DNA from: Crenothrix sp. D3
GTDB lineage: Bacteria > Pseudomonadota > Gammaproteobacteria > Methylococcales > Methylomonadaceae
Length of the DNA: 64,000 nt
Direction: 5' to 3'
Assembly (NCBI GenBank): GCA_002134785.1
Contig: MBQZ01000094.1
Location: 44,243-108,242 of the forward strand
Part shown: piece by piece, positions 38,428 through 47,906 of the stretch
Position numbering within the stretch: the first letter of the stretch is position 1
Layout: every line of letters starts with the position of its first letter
Notes under the pieces: model-generated
Databases searched by the model: none
The model's input: the letters and a program-made list of their open reading frames with translations, nothing else
What the model was told of the DNA's origin: nothing
Program-made: the position numbers and the translations under genes

Positions 38428-39402
38428 ATGATGAAAAATACCAAAATTAAGCCAAGCAATACACTCATTTTAATACTTGCTTTTGTGCTGGCAGTTATCG
38501 CTTCGTTTTCAGATGCAGAGGCAGGCGATAATAATAGAGATAAAATCAGTAGTGCCAATAATTACGCGGTGGATAAATCAGATTTTACCCTGCCTTTTCA
38601 CCTGATTGATGGATATATTTTTATAGACGGGCAGGTGAATAATAAGAAAGGCAAGTTTATGTTTGATACCGCGACTCCGTTTGCATTTCTTGTTAATAAT
38701 CATTTTGCACCATTAGCTAAAGATGTATTTTTAGCCGAAGGACACGCAGCTTCTGGGCAGCCTTTGGTTTTATATACGCAAAAGCGGGCGGTTTCGGTTA
38801 ATTTAACGGAACAAATAAAACTGGGTAAACTCAAGTCGTTACCACACACGAATTTTGATTTTATTGAAAAATGGGTGTTGCAAGATTTTTTAGGTATGAC
38901 AGGTCATGCTTTTAATAAAGACTATTTGTTTATTATTAATTTTGATAATCAAACCATAGATTTTCATTCCTTCAAACAGGATGATAAAACGCTGAGTGCT
39001 TATATTAATAAAGAGAGCCTTATTGCCACTTTGCCGTTTACTGCTAAAGACGATGGCAGAAAACCTGAAATTGATTTATTAATTGGCAATGAAAAAATGA
39101 CGGGCGTATTTGATACGGGTAATCGGAGCGGTTTAATAATTACGGAAGAAATGAAAAATCGCTTAGAAAAGGCGGGTAATTTAAGGGTGGAAAAAAAGGC
39201 TTATCTTTATGGAATGAATGAGCCTTATTTGTCCTGTACGTTAAGAAACTTAACTTTTAATAATCAGCCGCTGGAAGATATTCATAATGTTGATTTGAAA
39301 ATTGGCGAGGCGAATGAATTATGGTTGGGATACCAGTTTTTGAAGCATTATGTCAGCGCGTGGGATTATAAAAATAAAACCATTACTTTGATGAAACGGT
39401 AA
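38428..39402 (+). CDS. Secreted two-DT aspartyl-protease-like protein
   Basis: 324 residues. An N-terminal hydrophobic signal (about 12-32) precedes a protein with two retropepsin-like segments, each with an aspartyl-protease core: FMFDTATP (Asp80) and GVFDTGNRSG (Asp229). Paired DT[AG] motifs in one chain would give a bilobed, pepsin-like active site, or two structural domains. The middle (GKLKSLPHTNFDFIEK) and end (LWLGYQFLKHYVSAWDYKNKTITL) resemble the strand endings of such proteases. No substrate is known. It stands between the TAC genes and nrdJb. Confidence 0.65.
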   Translation: MMKNTKIKPSNTLILILAFVLAVIASFSDAEAGDNNRDKISSANNYAVDKSDFTLPFHLIDGYIFIDGQVNNKKGKFMFDTATPFAFLVNNHFAPLAKDVFLAEGHAASGQPLVLYTQKRAVSVNLTEQIKLGKLKSLPHTNFDFIEKWVLQDFLGMTGHAFNKDYLFIINFDNQTIDFHSFKQDDKTLSAYINKESLIATLPFTAKDDGRKPEIDLLIGNEKMTGVFDTGNRSGLIITEEMKNRLEKAGNLRVEKKAYLYGMNEPYLSCTLRNLTFNNQPLEDIHNVDLKIGEANELWLGYQFLKHYVSAWDYKNKTITLMKR

Positions 39403-39440
39403 GTTTTCTCTCGGCACTTAAATCAGTCAATAAGCAAATA

Positions 39441-39470
39441 GTAACAACTTAACAATCAATGGGTTATAAT
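39441..39470 (+). promoter_or_regulatory. Candidate sigma70 promoter for nrdJb
   Basis: -35-like GTAACA (39441-39446) and -10 TATAAT (39465-39470), 18-bp spacer. It would free nrdJb from the inserted genes upstream. No NrdR box was seen next to it. Confidence 0.5.
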
Positions 39471-39592
39471 CGACTCGCGTCTAAGTCATTGATTATTATC
39501 GCACAATACACACGGATAATTTTTTACATAAAAATAGATAAGGCTTTGATTCATAAAGACTTTGATATTAATAATACCCACGGACACAGAAC

Positions 39593-40285
39593 ATGGTACA
39601 CAAAATCGCAAAAAAAATTGTTTCTTACAAAGTGATAGGCAATGAACTTCCGCCAGATATTACGCCCGTTGAGAAGCCTAAAATTGATGTAGAAAGTATG
39701 CACGAGAACGTGACTCGCCCTGAAATTTTAATGGGCGCAACGTATAAAATTAAAACGCCGCAATCGGAACACGCGCTGTATATCACGATTAATGATGTGA
39801 TTTTAAACGAAGGCACGGAATATGAAGAACGCCATCCTTATGAGGTGTTTGTTAATTCTAAAAATATGGAACATTTTCAATGGGTGTTGGCATTGACGCG
39901 CGTTATTTCGGCGGTGTTTCGTAAAGGCGGCGATGTGTGTTTTTTGGTGGAGGAGTTGAAAGCGGTATTTGATCCACAGGGCGGTTATTTTAAAAAAGGC
40001 GGGGTGTTTATGCCGTCGTTAGTGGCTGAAATCGGTTATGCGATTGAAGCGCATTTAAAAGTCATTGGCATGATTAAGCCTGCGGAAATGGACGATCATC
40101 AAAAGCAATTTTTAGCGGCTAAGCGCAAAGAGTTTGATGCCTTACACAGTGATAACTCCAGTTTGGAAGAAGCAGGTGATTTTCCTGCTAAGGCGTTGTT
40201 ATGTGTGAAGTGCAGCACAAAAGCATTGGTGCTGATGGATGGTTGTATGACGTGTTTGAATTGTGGTGATAGTAAATGTTCTTAG
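39593..40285 (+). CDS. nrdJb: Ribonucleotide reductase accessory subunit NrdJb
   Basis: 230 residues. Resembles the small second chain of split Pseudomonas-type class II reductases (NrdJa plus NrdJb). Middle blocks: NMEHFQWVLALTRVISAVFRKGGDVCFLVEELKAVFDPQGGYFKKGG. The C-terminus ends in cysteine pairs CVKC (204, 207) and CMTCLNC (218, 221, 224), suited to pass electrons from thioredoxin or glutaredoxin to the active site, the part absent from NrdJa. In Pseudomonas the two genes are adjacent; here 3 kb separate them. Confidence 0.85.
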   Translation: MVHKIAKKIVSYKVIGNELPPDITPVEKPKIDVESMHENVTRPEILMGATYKIKTPQSEHALYITINDVILNEGTEYEERHPYEVFVNSKNMEHFQWVLALTRVISAVFRKGGDVCFLVEELKAVFDPQGGYFKKGGVFMPSLVAEIGYAIEAHLKVIGMIKPAEMDDHQKQFLAAKRKEFDALHSDNSSLEEAGDFPAKALLCVKCSTKALVLMDGCMTCLNCGDSKCS

Positions 40286-40319
40286 TTGCTAGAGTATTGT
40301 AATTAAGTTGAGGGTTTTT

Positions 40320-40455
40320 CCGTTCGCCCTGAGCCCTTCGATACCTCAGGAGAGCCTTGTCGAAGCCTGTCATGAGCTTGTCGAATGGGGTGAATAGAAA
40401 ATCCGAAGTCTGAAGTTAAGTTATTCGTGCTTCGACAAGCTCAGCACGAACGGCT
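40320..40455. repeat. GTTCGTGCTGAGC-type dispersed inverted repeat
   Basis: TTCGTGCTTCGACAAGCTCA (40424-40443) and TCAGCACGAACGG (to 40453) form a hairpin, and CCGTTCGCCCTGAGC (from 40319) with TTGTCGAAGC (40358) form the matching left part. This family is common between genes in many proteobacteria and is not coding. Confidence 0.7.
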
Positions 40456-40491
40456 TAACTTAATGGCAGTGAGTTAGGGGTATACCTACAC

Positions 40492-42165
40492 TTACAGCCG
40501 AAATAATGGCTCTAACGCCTCATTCTCAGTCGCTGGCATTTTCGCTCTGGCTTTATTTTCAACAAAGGCTTGAAACAGTTTTTTACCCGACCACGCGGGT
40601 GCGTCTTTTGCGTATAACACTTCATTCAATTGTAAAATTTCATCTCGCAAACGTGCATCACAACAGTCAGCACACATTCCTAAGCTAGTGACACCAAAGT
40701 TGAGTAAACCCCATGCTAGCAAGGCGTTTTTAGCGGCTGGGGCATTATTATCCGCACAGGCTTTTTTCAATTGTTTAACACTGGCTTTTAAACTCAACTC
40801 TGCTTCATCGTTAGCAATAACAACGGGCAGGGCAGGGCGTTTAGTTAAAAAATAAAATAAGGTAATCAACCAGCCTAAGGCTAAAAATAAACTCACCCAT
40901 AGCCAGTTAGTCGTTGGTGATTCACTAGGGGCTTGAATAATCGGTGTTGCATCTTGTTGTGGCTTGGTTGCCTCAGGTGTTGCAATCGTGGGTGTACTTG
41001 CACCTGCCGCGACGGTAATGGTAGTTTCAGGAATAGTTGCGGTTTCCATTTTGTTGGTTTTGGTATTAAACCAAGGAATTTTGATGGCAGGTAATTTATA
41101 GTCGCCTGTTTTTGAAGGAATTAAAGCGATTTTTTCTTCTCTAAAGGCTAATAAACCATCGGTAGTTTTTTGTTCTTTTAATACGGGCTGATCGGGATAG
41201 GTTTTTAAACGCTCATCGGTTTTGGTGGTATTCAGTTCAGGCAGTGAGCTAACCGTCGCGCCTTTTGCTAATAAAGTCAGGGTTCTGGTGACAGGTTCAC
41301 CGATTTTCATTTGTTCAAAATCACCTGACCATTCTTGTTTAATCTCCAGTTGTTCAGCGGATAACCAGTGTGATTCTGTGAACGCAGCAGGCATAGGTTT
41401 AACATCCAATATGACTTCTTTAGCGGTAACGCGTTTAGTTTGTGTTGAACTAAATAAACCGTTAAAACCACCCCGCGCATTAGTCACCACGTCGGCCGTT
41501 AATACGGGCGGTTTAATAGTCATTTTTCCGCTTTTTTGCGGGAAAATAGCGTATTTTCGTTCAGTCACTGAATACTCCATGCCATTAACTTTAGTCACAT
41601 AATTACTGTCTTCAGCCAATTTTTCAATAACAGCGTCGCTAAGCTCTGGCTCAGTTAATTGTGCTTGGGCAATATCGACTTTTCGATACAAACGTAGCGT
41701 ATAAATCACTTGCGATTGTAAGTAAGGATTAGCGGGCGTTGCTTCAACATCTAAAAATAAGTCTTCAGCGGTATTCCCCGTCTTATTATCCCCGCCTTTA
41801 ATCACATTAATGGTTATTGGATTACTGCGATCACGACCAAATTCTATGGCAGGAATAGTTAAATTACCGCTATTTTTAGCTGCAACATTCAGTATCCACT
41901 GCACGGATTTACTCGATTTACCGTTAATCCACGCCGCTTTACTGCTATGGCTTTGGTTAAGAATAATAAAATCCTGATCCAGTGGCGTGAAGTCTGGCGC
42001 AGCATCAGGTGATTCCGTTGCGGTAAATAATAGTTGAAAAGTTTCATCGCTACTGACTGGATTTCGGTCTACCGAAACCTCAATTTGTGTGGCGACCACA
42101 ACTTGACCTGTTAGCAATAAAAGAAAAAACAGCGTTGATGTCAGTAATTTTTTGATAGTATTCAT
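40492..42165 (-). CDS. batD: BatD-like oxygen-tolerance protein
   Basis: 557 residues. Signal peptide (to about residue 25), then a long periplasmic part of beta domains (IEVSVDRNPVSSDETFQLLFT; PAIEFGRDRSNPITINV; KAAWINGKSSKSVQW), a Pro/Thr-rich stretch and one C-terminal membrane helix (about 413-435, LWVSLFLALGWLITLFYF) with a cytosolic tail. The domain order fits BatD of the Bacteroides aerotolerance (bat) family. Usual partners BatA/BatB and MoxR ATPase are not beside it, so it is a solo gene here. Confidence 0.8.
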   Translation of the reverse strand: MNTIKKLLTSTLFFLLLLTGQVVVATQIEVSVDRNPVSSDETFQLLFTATESPDAAPDFTPLDQDFIILNQSHSSKAAWINGKSSKSVQWILNVAAKNSGNLTIPAIEFGRDRSNPITINVIKGGDNKTGNTAEDLFLDVEATPANPYLQSQVIYTLRLYRKVDIAQAQLTEPELSDAVIEKLAEDSNYVTKVNGMEYSVTERKYAIFPQKSGKMTIKPPVLTADVVTNARGGFNGLFSSTQTKRVTAKEVILDVKPMPAAFTESHWLSAEQLEIKQEWSGDFEQMKIGEPVTRTLTLLAKGATVSSLPELNTTKTDERLKTYPDQPVLKEQKTTDGLLAFREEKIALIPSKTGDYKLPAIKIPWFNTKTNKMETATIPETTITVAAGASTPTIATPEATKPQQDATPIIQAPSESPTTNWLWVSLFLALGWLITLFYFLTKRPALPVVIANDEAELSLKASVKQLKKACADNNAPAAKNALLAWGLLNFGVTSLGMCADCCDARLRDEILQLNEVLYAKDAPAWSGKKLFQAFVENKARAKMPATENEALEPLFRL

Positions 42166-42275
42166 GCGCGATAGTGGGTGTTTAAACTCATAGCGTATAG
42201 TTTACAACAACAGAATTTATAGCATTGCATTTATGTGCATAACTGTATCGACGTAACACATTAGGAAAACATTGT

Positions 42276-43547
42276 ATGAAACTTGAAACCATTGCCGTGC
42301 ATGGCGGCTATACACCTGATCCAACCACTAAAGCCGTTGCGGTGCCAATTTATCAAACCACCTCTTACGCGTTTGATGATACCGCGCACGGTGCGGATTT
42401 ATTTGATTTAAAAGTCGCGGGCAATATCTACACGCGCATCATGAACCCGACCACCGACGTACTGGAAAAACGGGTTGCCGAATTAGAAGGCGGTATCGGC
42501 GCGTTAGCCGTTGCCTCAGGGATGGCGGCGATTACTTACGCGATTATGACCATTGCCGAAGCGGGCGATAATATCGTGTCTGCGTCTACCTTATACGGCG
42601 GAACATATAATTTATTGGCGCACACCTTGCCGCAATACGGTATCAGCTCACGGTTTGCTGATTATCGTGATGCCAATGCCTTTGAAGAATTGATTGATGA
42701 CAACACCAAAGCGATTTTCTGTGAATCCGTCGGTAATCCGCTGGGCAATATCACCGATTTTGAAAAACTGGCAGCGATTGCGCATCGTCACGGTATTCCG
42801 CTGATTGTGGATAATACCGTACCGTCGCCGTATTTATGCCGTCCGTTTGAACATGGCGCGGATATTGTGGTGCATTCGCTGACCAAGTATTTAGGCGGAC
42901 ACGGTAACAGTATCGGCGGGGTGATTGTCGATAGCGGTAAATTTCCGTGGGCAGAACATAAAGCCCGTTTTCGTCGTTTGAATGAGCCAGATGTGTCCTA
43001 TCACGGCGTGGTATATACCGAAGCCTTGGGTGCGGCGGCGTTTATCGGACGGGCGCGGGTTGTGCCGTTACGCAACACAGGCGCGGCAATTTCACCGTTC
43101 AATTCATTTTTAATTCTGCAAGGCATTGAAACTTTAGCGTTGCGTATGGATAGAATTTGTGAAAATACGCTGAAAGTCGCGGAATTTTTAAGAAGTCATG
43201 ACAAAGTGGCGTGGATTAACTATGCAGGTCTGGATGACCACGCAGACAAACCTCTGGTTGATAAATACATGGGCGGACGTGCCTCAGGTATTTTGACTTT
43301 TGGTGTGGAAGGCGGACGTAAAGCGGGTGAAAATTTCCAAGATGCGTTGAAGTTAGTCACGCGTTTAGTAAATATCGGTGATGCCAAATCATTGGCGTGT
43401 CATCCCGCTTCCACGACCCATCGTCAATTATCGCCAGCAGAACTCATTAAAGCAGGGGTATCAGAAGATATGGTGCGTTTGTCGATTGGTATCGAACATA
43501 TTGATGATATTTTGGATGATTTAAAGCAGGCGTTAGCGGCGGCTTAA
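42276..43547 (+). CDS. metY: O-acetylhomoserine aminocarboxypropyltransferase (sulfhydrylase)
   Basis: 423 residues, PLP-dependent Cys/Met metabolism family. ETIAVHGGYTPDPTTKAVAVPIYQTTSYAFDDT at the start, the LASGMAA-type SVALS region, VDNTVPSPYLCRPFEHGADIVVHSLTKYLGGHG with the PLP lysine (in SLTK), and HPASTTHRQLSPAELIKAGVSEDMVRLSIGIE near the end. Converts O-acetylhomoserine and sulfide to homocysteine in methionine synthesis. Its gene is followed 16 bp later by a small secreted protein. Confidence 0.93.
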   Translation: MKLETIAVHGGYTPDPTTKAVAVPIYQTTSYAFDDTAHGADLFDLKVAGNIYTRIMNPTTDVLEKRVAELEGGIGALAVASGMAAITYAIMTIAEAGDNIVSASTLYGGTYNLLAHTLPQYGISSRFADYRDANAFEELIDDNTKAIFCESVGNPLGNITDFEKLAAIAHRHGIPLIVDNTVPSPYLCRPFEHGADIVVHSLTKYLGGHGNSIGGVIVDSGKFPWAEHKARFRRLNEPDVSYHGVVYTEALGAAAFIGRARVVPLRNTGAAISPFNSFLILQGIETLALRMDRICENTLKVAEFLRSHDKVAWINYAGLDDHADKPLVDKYMGGRASGILTFGVEGGRKAGENFQDALKLVTRLVNIGDAKSLACHPASTTHRQLSPAELIKAGVSEDMVRLSIGIEHIDDILDDLKQALAAA

Positions 43548-43563
43548 TAATGGGAGAAAGAGG

Positions 43564-43887
43564 ATGAATCGTTTAAAACAAGGGATATTAGTGGCTATTG
43601 CTTTGTGTGTGACAGATCTTGCTCATGCAGAAGCTCCGTTTGTCGATTACCAATGGGCTAAGTCCTCCGATGCGTGTCTTGAACGGGCTAATAACAGTCT
43701 GCGTGATGCAGGTTTTAAAATAACAGCTAAAGGGGACGTAGAAGTGGTCGGCACAAAAGGCAATTACAAAGCTGTCATTGCTTGTATAGATAAGGGGGGT
43801 GACATGGCAGTTTTTATGGTCGCTGGTGCTTCTTATGATGAAGCTAAACACTATGCTGTAACACTAAAAAATAACTTTCTAAAGTAA
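43564..43887 (+). CDS. Small secreted protein of unknown function
   Basis: 107 residues. A signal peptide (about 1-22, ending AHA) is followed by a compact alpha/beta domain with two cysteines (SDACLERANNSLRDAGF and AVIACIDKGG). No family firmly recognised. It follows metY by 16 bp with AGAAAGAGG as a likely ribosome-binding site, so it may be cotranscribed. A strong hairpin ends it. Confidence 0.7.
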   Translation: MNRLKQGILVAIALCVTDLAHAEAPFVDYQWAKSSDACLERANNSLRDAGFKITAKGDVEVVGTKGNYKAVIACIDKGGDMAVFMVAGASYDEAKHYAVTLKNNFLK

Positions 43888-43898
43888 TGTAAAACAAC

Positions 43899-43932
43899 AC
43901 GGAATACGGGGAAAAATCCCCCCGTATTCCGT
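43899..43932. terminator. Bidirectional hairpin between metY operon and typA
   Basis: ACGGAATACGGGG (43899-43911) pairs with CCCCGTATTCCGT (43920-43932) over 8 nt that include AAAAA. It stands between convergent genes, so it probably ends transcripts of both. Confidence 0.75.
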
Positions 43933-43938
43933 TTGAAA

Positions 43939-45750
43939 TTAGCTTTTAGACGCTCTTTTACGCTCGTTTTCAGTTAAGTATTTTTTGCGTAAACGAATCG
44001 ATTTAGGTGTTACTTCAACCAATTCATCTTCGGCAATAAATTCTAACGCTTGTTCCAGCGTTAATTTTTGAATACGCGCTAATACTAAACTTTCGTCAGT
44101 ACCTGAGGCGCGGACGTTAGTTAATTGTTTTGGTTTACATGGATTAACGCATAAATCGTTAGTGCGTGAATGCAGACCAACTAACATACCTTCATAGACT
44201 TCATCACCATTGACTAACAGCAATTCGCCGCGTTCTTGCAGTGGGTGTAATGAATACGTTACTGCTTTACCCGACACCATTGAAATCATAACGCCGCGCA
44301 TACGATTACCTACTTCGCCTGCTTTCATTGGGCCGTAATGATCGAAAACGTGGTAAAGCAGACCCGAACCTGAAGTAGCCGTCATAAATTCAGTTTGAAA
44401 ACCAATTAAACCGCGTGACGGCATCATGTATTCCAAACGAATACGCCCTTTGCCATCAGGAACCATATTGGTCAAATCGCCTTTACGTTCGCCTAGTTTT
44501 TCCATGATAGAGCCTTGATGCTCTTCTTCGACTTCCACAGTCACCATTTCAAATGGTTCGCATTTTTTACCGTCGATTTCTTTGATGATAACTTCAGGAC
44601 GCGAAACGCCCATTTCAAAGCCTTCACGACGCATATTTTCAATCAATACTGATAAATGCAGTTCACCACGACCTGAGACTTGGAATTTATCAGGGTCAGC
44701 GGTGTCTTCTACTTTCAATGCGACGTTATGTTGCAATTCTTTTTCTAAACGGTCACGAATTTGACGGGTAGTAACGAATTTACCTTCTTTACCTGCAAAC
44801 GGTGAGTTATTCACTTGGAAAGTCATGCTTACAGTCGGTTCATCAACTGACAGCGGAGTCATGATTTCTACCAGTTCAGGACTACAAATCGTGTCCGAAA
44901 TTTCCAATTTTTCGATACCCGCGAAAGCAATAATGTCGCCCGCTTGCGCCTCTTCGACTTCAACACGATCCAATCCATGAAAGCCGTATATTTTTAGCAT
45001 ACGACCTTTACGTTCTACGCCTTCACGGTTAACGATAACCAATTGTTGATTGGGTTTAATCACGCCGCGTTGAATACGACCGATACCGATAACACCCGTG
45101 TATGTGTTGTAATCTAAGCTGGTCACCTGCATTTGAAAGGGACCGTCGATGTTCACAGGCGGTGGACTTACTTTATCCACAATCGTTTGGAATAACGCAG
45201 TCATATCGCCGCCCGTTGTGTCAGACGTTAAGCCTGCATAGCCGTTAATGGCAGACGCATAAACAATAGGGAAATCCAATTGCTCATCAGTCGCACCTAA
45301 ACGGTCAAACAAATCAAACGTTTGATCGACAACCCAATCAGGACGCGCACCAGGACGGTCAATTTTGTTAATAACAACGATGGGTTTTAAGCCTAAAGCA
45401 AAGGCTTTTTGGGTAACGAAACGGGTTTGTGGCATCGGGCCATCAACTGCATCAACCAGTAATAAAACTGAATCAACCATCGACAAAACACGCTCTACTT
45501 CACCACCAAAATCAGCATGGCCTGGTGTGTCTACAATGTTGATGTGGTAGCCATTCCAATCCAGCGCGGTGTTCTTTGCCAAAATGGTAATACCACGTTC
45601 TTTTTCAATGTCATTGGAGTCCATCATGCGCTCAGTCACTTTAGCATGAGCGGCAAATGTGCCTGATTGTTGTAAAAGTTTGTCAACGAGGGTCGTTTTA
45701 CCGTGGTCAACGTGGGCAATAATGGCAATATTTCTTAATTTTTCAATCAC
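43939..45750 (-). CDS. typA: Ribosome-associated GTPase TypA/BipA
   Basis: 603 residues. Translational GTPase with G1 [12 protein letters not shown]2 RGITILAK, G3 [16 protein letters not shown] and G4 NKID; then EF-G-like domains and the BipA-specific C-terminal domain ([28 protein letters not shown]). It helps 50S ribosome biogenesis, especially at low temperature or under stress. Between its start and the rhodanese gene lie short palindromes (45786-45835). Confidence 0.97.
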   Translation of the reverse strand: MIEKLRNIAIIAHVDHGKTTLVDKLLQQSGTFAAHAKVTERMMDSNDIEKERGITILAKNTALDWNGYHINIVDTPGHADFGGEVERVLSMVDSVLLLVDAVDGPMPQTRFVTQKAFALGLKPIVVINKIDRPGARPDWVVDQTFDLFDRLGATDEQLDFPIVYASAINGYAGLTSDTTGGDMTALFQTIVDKVSPPPVNIDGPFQMQVTSLDYNTYTGVIGIGRIQRGVIKPNQQLVIVNREGVERKGRMLKIYGFHGLDRVEVEEAQAGDIIAFAGIEKLEISDTICSPELVEIMTPLSVDEPTVSMTFQVNNSPFAGKEGKFVTTRQIRDRLEKELQHNVALKVEDTADPDKFQVSGRGELHLSVLIENMRREGFEMGVSRPEVIIKEIDGKKCEPFEMVTVEVEEEHQGSIMEKLGERKGDLTNMVPDGKGRIRLEYMMPSRGLIGFQTEFMTATSGSGLLYHVFDHYGPMKAGEVGNRMRGVMISMVSGKAVTYSLHPLQERGELLLVNGDEVYEGMLVGLHSRTNDLCVNPCKPKQLTNVRASGTDESLVLARIQKLTLEQALEFIAEDELVEVTPKSIRLRKKYLTENERKRASKS

Positions 45751-45785
45751 TGGTAGTTCTCTAAGGGTTAATAAATCGGTGTTGG

Positions 45786-45835
45786 GTGTATTTTACACAC
45801 TCTTGTAAAATGGAAGGGTGCATAAAATGCACCCT
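45786..45835. repeat. AGGGTGCAT palindrome group
   Basis: A perfect hairpin, AGGGTGCAT AAA ATGCACCCT (45815-45835), preceded by TTTTACA/TGTAAAA (45791-45810) and GTGTA/TACAC (45786-45798). It resembles widespread GTAGGGTGCAT intergenic repeats and lies between the rhodanese and typA genes. Confidence 0.6.
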
Positions 45836-45869
45836 ACGATGGTTTAGATGTTGCAGAGGTGATGTGTTG

Positions 45870-46262
45870 TTAGTTTTGTTCCCAAGGCAAGCCACAAAAT
45901 AGCCAGCCGTTGATGTTGCCGCGTTGTTGGTTGCTATCGGGGTCGCCTTCAAAGCCATTAACGATGTTAATCAAGTTCGAATAGCCAGCTTGTTCTAAGG
46001 CTTTTGCAGCACTTAATGAACGTTGACCACTGCGGCACAGTAATAATACTGGGGTATTTTCATCAGGTGCAGCTCTGTTAACTTCGGCAATAAAGTTGGG
46101 ATTAACAGGCGCACCAAAGTTTTCTTGCCACGCAATGTGAACCGCACCGATAGGATGACCAATATCGTTATATTCCGCTTTTGTTCTGACATCAATTAAC
46201 ACTGCATTAGGGTTTTGTTGTAATAAATCCCATGCGTGTTGCGGGTCTAGGTTTTCTATCAT
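45870..46262 (-). CDS. Rhodanese-domain sulfurtransferase
   Basis: 130 residues from the ATG at 46262, with GGAG 6 nt upstream; a longer upstream extension overlaps the methyltransferase gene and is not real. A single rhodanese domain with AVLIDVRTKAEYNDIGHPIGAVHI and the active-site loop LLLCRSGQRS (persulfide-forming Cys). A possible role in sulfur transfer or detoxification. Its Shine-Dalgarno lies in the last codons of the methyltransferase gene, so the two are coupled. Confidence 0.88.
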   Translation of the reverse strand: MIENLDPQHAWDLLQQNPNAVLIDVRTKAEYNDIGHPIGAVHIAWQENFGAPVNPNFIAEVNRAAPDENTPVLLLCRSGQRSLSAAKALEQAGYSNLINIVNGFEGDPDSNQQRGNINGWLFCGLPWEQN

Positions 46263-46263
46263 G

Positions 46264-46842
46264 CTATTCTCCAATTTTTTGTCCGATAAATTGCGCTTCG
46301 TTGCGTAAGCCTTGCTGGTGTTGACCGATGAGGGCATTTTCTTGGTAAAAAACCACTGTCAATGAGTCGAATAAAGCCAGTAATTCATTTTTTGCCAATA
46401 GGTAATCGGGATTATGAGGCGGCGTGTGCGTCGCTTTTTCGCGGGTAAATGTTTGATAAAAAAGCAATCCGTTTGTTCTAAGTGCGCCTATTATCGCATT
46501 CATTAGGGTACGGTCAAGAAATCGACTCACGATAATGACATCAAAACTGTCTGCTTTGAGACTACTGGGGGTAATTTGTTGCTGGTAAGCGTTGATAGTT
46601 AGCTTATATTCGCTGGCATAGTGAGCCAATTTGTTAATGGCAACTGATGAAATATCTAAGGCAGTGACCGCCAAGCCGTGTTGGGCTAAAAAAATGGCGT
46701 TGTTACCTAATCCGCAAGCCAAATCCAATGCTGTACCTGTTATGGGTAATAAAAAAGCGTAGTCGCTTAATACAGAGACAACGCTATTATCAGGGTCTGT
46801 TTGACTATAGATTGCATTCCATTTGTCTATTAATGCTGTCAC
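46264..46842 (-). CDS. Class I SAM-dependent methyltransferase
   Basis: 192 residues. Rossmann-fold methyltransferase: ALDLACGLGNNAIFLAQHGLAVTALDISSVAI (SAM site) and SFDVIIVSRFLDRTLMNAIIGALRTNGLLFYQTFT. The build recalls TehB-like tellurite/thiol methyltransferases, but the substrate is unknown. It overlaps the LysR gene by 1 bp (ATG at stop) and precedes the rhodanese gene directly, forming a LysR-methyltransferase-rhodanese unit, which suggests sulfur or chalcogen handling. Confidence 0.82.
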   Translation of the reverse strand: MTALIDKWNAIYSQTDPDNSVVSVLSDYAFLLPITGTALDLACGLGNNAIFLAQHGLAVTALDISSVAINKLAHYASEYKLTINAYQQQITPSSLKADSFDVIIVSRFLDRTLMNAIIGALRTNGLLFYQTFTREKATHTPPHNPDYLLAKNELLALFDSLTVVFYQENALIGQHQQGLRNEAQFIGQKIGE

Positions 46843-47750
46843 TATTCAGGACTCGGCATATTAACGCGTGACGGTAGCCATACTTGTAAAAAATCTAAAA
46901 ATCGTCTGACTTTAGTCGATAAATATTTTCTGTGTGGATAGACTGCATGAATATCTAACGGAGGTGGTGCGTAATCTTCTAATACGGCAATCAGTTTGCC
47001 TTTTTCAATATCCCGTCCAACCACATAAGTGGCTAACATGGCTAAACCCAAGCCGTTGACAGCGGCAATGCGATTGGCATTGGCTACGTTAGATTGCATT
47101 CGCCCTGTGACATTAATGGTGGTATAGCCTGTTTTACCTTTAAATTTCCATTTATTTCTTGGCGCACTTGCCCAATTCACTAAGCAACTGTGCTTGAGTA
47201 AATCCTCAGGGGTGTTGGGAATACCGTACTTTGCTAAATAATCAGGTGAGCCACAGACGACCATAGATGAACTGGCAAGTTTACGCGCCACCATGCTGGT
47301 ATCCGCTAAATCACCTAAATAGATGGCTATATCAATACCTTCATCAATCAAATCACTGGGGTTGCTTTGCAAAATTAAATCGACAGTTAAGTCAGGGTGT
47401 ATTTTAAGAAACGCCGCGATTGCCCGTGTAATATGCGTCGCACCAATCACAGGTGGCGCACTAATTCTTAATACTCCGCGCGGCTCGGTCTGTAAATGCG
47501 TGACAGCGGCTTCCATTTCTTCAACATCTAATAGCACTTGCTGGCAACGTTCCAGATAAGAGGTACCTACATCAGTTAAATTAAGACTGCGTGTGGTGCG
47601 ATTAAATAAGCGCGTTCCTAAACTGCCTTCTAGCTGCATGATATGCTTGGTCGCCATTGCTCTGGAAATACCTAATTCGCTTGCACCACCCGCAAAACTG
47701 CCCGCTTTAGCAACTCGTACAAACACTGACATACTGGTTAGTTTATCCAT
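46842..47750 (-). CDS. LysR-family transcriptional regulator
   Basis: 302 residues. N-terminal winged helix-turn-helix (MSVFVRVAKAGSFAGGASELGISRAMATKHIMQLEGSLGTRLFNRTTRSLNLTDVG-type, about 5-65) and a LysR substrate-binding domain (about 90-295). It probably regulates the methyltransferase-rhodanese genes that follow it on the same strand, or the divergent small gene. A perfect palindrome centred on TTTAA lies 47 bp upstream (47797-47819) and might be its site, although that palindrome has look-alikes elsewhere. Confidence 0.9.
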   Translation of the reverse strand: MDKLTSMSVFVRVAKAGSFAGGASELGISRAMATKHIMQLEGSLGTRLFNRTTRSLNLTDVGTSYLERCQQVLLDVEEMEAAVTHLQTEPRGVLRISAPPVIGATHITRAIAAFLKIHPDLTVDLILQSNPSDLIDEGIDIAIYLGDLADTSMVARKLASSSMVVCGSPDYLAKYGIPNTPEDLLKHSCLVNWASAPRNKWKFKGKTGYTTINVTGRMQSNVANANRIAAVNGLGLAMLATYVVGRDIEKGKLIAVLEDYAPPPLDIHAVYPHRKYLSTKVRRFLDFLQVWLPSRVNMPSPE

Positions 47751-47796
47751 TGTTAGCCTATTTTTACGTTAAGTGGGTTATGGGTAAGAAATCTTT

Positions 47797-47819
47797 ATTG
47801 TTTCCTTTAAGGAAACAAT
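47797..47819. promoter_or_regulatory. Palindrome between LysR gene and small ORF
   Basis: ATTGTTTCCTT-T-AAGGAAACAAT, 23 nt, perfect arms of 11. Located 47 bp upstream of the LysR start, in the spot expected for an autoregulatory site; LysR boxes usually show T-N11-A, which fits only loosely. It may alternatively belong to the dispersed TTTAA-centred palindromes. Confidence 0.45.
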
Positions 47820-47906
47820 CCATTCGTTGCTTTGCATATTGTATCCAAAAAATATCACTGTATAGTAAGCACATACTCAGTAATAAAACAACTTTTAGGT
47901 GACAAC

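Noticed and set aside
40320..40455. CRISPR-like repeats
   Set aside because: Only a few inverted copies without regular spacing or spacers; a dispersed intergenic repeat.
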